Below are positions 5,637-7,797 of a stretch of 7,797 bases of DNA, piece by piece. A model generated the notes under the pieces. It made no database searches, was not told the origin of the DNA, and worked only from the letters and a program-made list of their open reading frames with translations. The stretch comes from a bacterium (GTDB lineage: Bacteria > Cyanobacteriota > Vampirovibrionia > Gastranaerophilales > Gastranaerophilaceae): contig SFZC01000090.1 in the NCBI GenBank assembly GCA_004558955.1, positions 1-7,797 on the forward strand, written 5' to 3'. Made by a program: the position numbers and the translations under genes. Position 1 is the first letter of the stretch. The number at the start of each line of letters is the position of its first letter.

Positions 5637-7538
5637 TTAGCAACCTCTGCTTTGGCGAACTTCATTCATAATTGACTCAAATTCTTTATCATCAATAGTT
5701 TCTTTATCGAGAAGTTCTTTTGAAATTTTTTCAAGCATATCACGGTTTTCTGAAAGAAGTTGCTTCGCAAGTTCATAACGAGCATCTACGATTGATTTAA
5801 TTTCTTCATCAATTTCGTAAGCAACCTGTTCCGAGTAATCTCTTTGGTGACCGAAATCTCTACCCATAAACACGTTTTCTTGATTTTTGCCATAAGCCAT
5901 TGTGCCTAATTTTTCTGACATACCCCAAGCAGTAACCATTTTACGAGCAATATCAGTTACGTTTATCAAGTCTTGAGATGCACCCGTACTTACGTTGTCT
6001 TTACCGTAAACGATTTCTTCTGCGGCACGTCCGCCTAAAGATACGGTGATTTTAGCAAGTAATTTGGCTTTGCTTACATGTACGCTTTCATCTTTCGGTC
6101 TTGTCCAAGTAACACCAAGAGCCATTCCTCGAGGAATAATTGAAACCTTGTGCAATTCATTTGCTTCTGGTAACAACTTGTCTATCAAGGCGTGACCTAC
6201 TTCGTGGTATGAAGTCAATTCTTTGTCAGCATCTGTCAAAACTTTGCTACGTTTTTCAACACCCGCAATTACACGGTCAATAGAACGGTCAATATCGTTC
6301 ATAGAAATCAAAGATTCCCCGTTTCTTGCGGCAAGTAATGCCGATTCATTCAACAAGTTTTGCAAATCCGCACCCGTAAAACCTGGAGTTCTCTTTGCCA
6401 AAACTTTCAAATCAACATCTTTATCCAGTTTTTTATTCTTTGCGTGAACCTGCAAAATTTGTTCCCTGCCTTTAACATCAGGAGCATTGATATAAATTTG
6501 TCTGTCAAATCTCCCCGGTCTTAATAAAGCATTATCCAAGATGTCAGGTCTGTTAGTTGCCGCAATTACAATAATATTTGTATTTACGTCAAAACCGTCC
6601 ATTTCAACAAGTAATTGGTTAAGCGTTTGTTCTCTTTCGTCGTGTCCGCCACCAAGTCCGGCACCTCTTTGACGACCAACCGCATCAATTTCATCAATAA
6701 AGATAATACATGGTTGATGCTTTTTAGCCTGTTCAAACAAATCTCTGACACGACTTGCACCGACACCGACAAACATTTCAACAAAATCAGAACCTGAAAT
6801 TGAGAAGAACGGAACATTTGCTTCACCTGCAACCGCCTTCGCCATCAAAGTTTTACCTGTCCCCGGAGGTCCTACAAGTAAAACACCTTTCGGAATTTTT
6901 GCTCCCAATTTCATATATTTTTCGCCGTTTTTCAAGAAATCGACAATTTCTTCAAGTTCTTTTTTCTCTTCATCAATACCCGCAACATCGTTAAAAGTAG
7001 TCTTAACTTTACTGTCTAAAAGCATTTTAGCTTTGCTTTTACCAAAAGACATTGCCTGAGAACCGCCCGCTTGAATAGCTTTTATCATCAATCCGAAAGT
7101 TATTAATCCAAAAAGAATAATGATAAAGGTTCCGATATTACCGGCAAGCTGATTGGATTCTGTAGCTTTTTTAACAGTAATATCAGCATCAGATTCGTTT
7201 AACTTTGTCATCAGGGTTTCATCATTCTGCGGGATTTGCACCTTGAATTGTTTTAACGGAACCTGAGATGAATTATAAGGTGTCAAAAACGGTGATACTT
7301 TGTTTTTAACATCTTTTGTATCTTTTATTGCATTTGGTTGTTCCTTTGGAATTGCAATAATTTTGTCATCATATTTTTCAATTTTAGAAAAATCCTTATT
7401 CTCCAACTTTTGAAGAAAATTTGTGTATGAGATTTCAGAGGTATCGGTTGTTGAACCGCCCATAAAGATAGTTGAAATAAATACCAAAATCACTATCGAC
7501 AAGATAACATACATACTCATTGATTGATTTTTGTTCAT
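5637..7538 (-). CDS. ftsH: ATP-dependent zinc metalloprotease FtsH
   Basis: FtsH is the membrane-anchored AAA+ protease that forms hexamers, extracts and degrades damaged or surplus membrane proteins, and controls unstable regulators. This 633-residue protein is full length. It has TM1 (about 9-27), an extracytoplasmic domain (about 28-132) and TM2 (about 134-156). The AAA+ module carries Walker A GPPGTGKT (223-230), the pore loop MFVGVG (255-260), Walker B IIFIDE (278-283), and a second region of homology with arginine fingers Arg343 and Arg346 in LRPGRFDRQ. The peptidase has HEVGH (zinc ligands His445 and His449, catalytic Glu446), with the third ligand probably Asp523 in TGASQD. Val in HEVGH, rather than the Ala of E. 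coli, is frequent in cyanobacterial and plastid FtsH. The start is supported by AAAGGT (7550-7545) 6 nt upstream. It ends RGC, with a terminal Cys. Monocistronic as far as visible. Confidence 0.98.
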   Translation of the reverse strand: MNKNQSMSMYVILSIVILVFISTIFMGGSTTDTSEISYTNFLQKLENKDFSKIEKYDDKIIAIPKEQPNAIKDTKDVKNKVSPFLTPYNSSQVPLKQFKVQIPQNDETLMTKLNESDADITVKKATESNQLAGNIGTFIIILFGLITFGLMIKAIQAGGSQAMSFGKSKAKMLLDSKVKTTFNDVAGIDEEKKELEEIVDFLKNGEKYMKLGAKIPKGVLLVGPPGTGKTLMAKAVAGEANVPFFSISGSDFVEMFVGVGASRVRDLFEQAKKHQPCIIFIDEIDAVGRQRGAGLGGGHDEREQTLNQLLVEMDGFDVNTNIIVIAATNRPDILDNALLRPGRFDRQIYINAPDVKGREQILQVHAKNKKLDKDVDLKVLAKRTPGFTGADLQNLLNESALLAARNGESLISMNDIDRSIDRVIAGVEKRSKVLTDADKELTSYHEVGHALIDKLLPEANELHKVSIIPRGMALGVTWTRPKDESVHVSKAKLLAKITVSLGGRAAEEIVYGKDNVSTGASQDLINVTDIARKMVTAWGMSEKLGTMAYGKNQENVFMGRDFGHQRDYSEQVAYEIDEEIKSIVDARYELAKQLLSENRDMLEKISKELLDKETIDDKEFESIMNEVRQSRGC

Positions 7539-7577
7539 AAAATAACCTTTCAGAATAATTCTCTCTTTTATAGATAA

Positions 7578-7606
7578 ATTATAACTTAAAAAGGCTAAAA
7601 AGTGAA
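7578..7606 (-). promoter_or_regulatory. Promoter of ftsH
   Basis: On the minus strand, TTCACT (7606-7601, 4 of 6 to consensus) is followed after 17 bp by a perfect TATAAT (7583-7578). The start is expected near 7571, giving a leader of about 33 nt that contains the ribosome site AAAGGT. No heat-shock-type alternative element was recognised. Confidence 0.7.
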
Positions 7607-7797
7607 TAAATTTAGCTTGATTTTATTTTGCCTTAATTTAGATACAAAACCAGAATGTTAAGCACAACATGCAAACCTTACAAGCAAATTAAATCATTGA
7701 TAAATACATCGTATATACTTATTATCACTGATTAAGAACTATTAACAACATTTAAGCCAATTTGGCAATTTCTCTAAAAAATTTACGTTTATATAAA
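7607..7797. other. Non-coding sequence upstream of ftsH
   Basis: This AT-rich stretch to the window edge holds no open frame of note, no tRNA-like fold and no clear terminator on either strand. It may contain the regulatory region of a gene beyond the right edge, but nothing specific can be supported. Confidence 0.5.

Noticed and set aside
6223..6994. Open frames within ftsH on both strands (6223-6447, 6584-6832, 6615-6797, 6755-6994)
   Set aside because: They are out-of-frame shadows of the AAA+ region with low-complexity translations and no start signals.
7617..7644. Plus-strand promoter TTGATT-16-TAGATA upstream of ftsH
   Set aside because: Poor -10 match and no plus-strand gene in the window to drive.
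1..7797. CRISPR array, tRNA/rRNA, insertion sequence, prophage or defence module
   Set aside because: No regularly spaced repeats, transposase-like frames, terminal inverted repeats or tRNA-like folds were seen; the single HTH remnant is not enough to call a mobile module.

Overview
The window is AT-rich bacterial DNA in the standard code: six genes or gene remnants end in TAA, one more gene and one remnant do not use TGA, and no gene is interrupted by TGA. It combines a Gram-negative-style soluble lytic transglycosylase, a SpoIID/LytB-type enzyme, HU, a LysM membrane protein, a secreted GH13 glycosidase and an FtsH with the HEVGH zinc motif that I associate with cyanobacterial and plastid FtsH. 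This best fits a non-photosynthetic cyanobacterial relative (Vampirovibrionia/Melainabacteria, for example gut Gastranaerophilales). That lineage call is inference from gene content and style; no marker gene in the window proves it.

Left part (1-2571, + strand): the 3' part of an slt-like lytic transglycosylase gene, open to the left edge of the window, then a small secreted SpoIID/LytB-domain protein. Both are predicted to cut peptidoglycan glycan strands. The spoIID-like gene has a promoter ending just before its ATG and no usable Shine-Dalgarno site, so its mRNA may be leaderless.

Middle (2572-3157): a monocistronic HU gene with a textbook TTGACA-17-TATAAT promoter, a perfect AAGGAGGT ribosome binding site and a strong 15-bp hairpin terminator.

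Right of HU (3158-5392, + strand): a two-gene unit from its own promoter. It has a single-pass membrane protein with a C-terminal LysM domain, and 12 nt later a signal-peptide GH13 amylase-family gene. The GH13 frame is complete and carries an intact catalytic triad, but one in-frame TAA at codon 116 breaks it; the flanking protein sequence continues in the same frame. It is annotated as one interrupted gene.

End (5393-7797, - strand): a full-length ftsH with its own promoter, convergent with the GH13 gene and separated by a bidirectional terminator. Between the GH13 stop and that terminator lies an antisense remnant of a small XRE/Cro-type helix-turn-helix gene with no start codon. The last 259 bases hold the ftsH promoter and leader and nothing else I can support.

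The theme is envelope maintenance: two glycan-cleaving enzymes, a LysM protein, a secreted glycosidase and the membrane quality-control protease, with the nucleoid protein HU in between. I see no mobile element, CRISPR array, tRNA, rRNA or defence system. The most interesting signals are the nonsense codon in the otherwise well-preserved divergent GH13 gene, the start-less HTH remnant, and the leaderless-looking spoIID promoter sharing a 10-mer with the LysM promoter.
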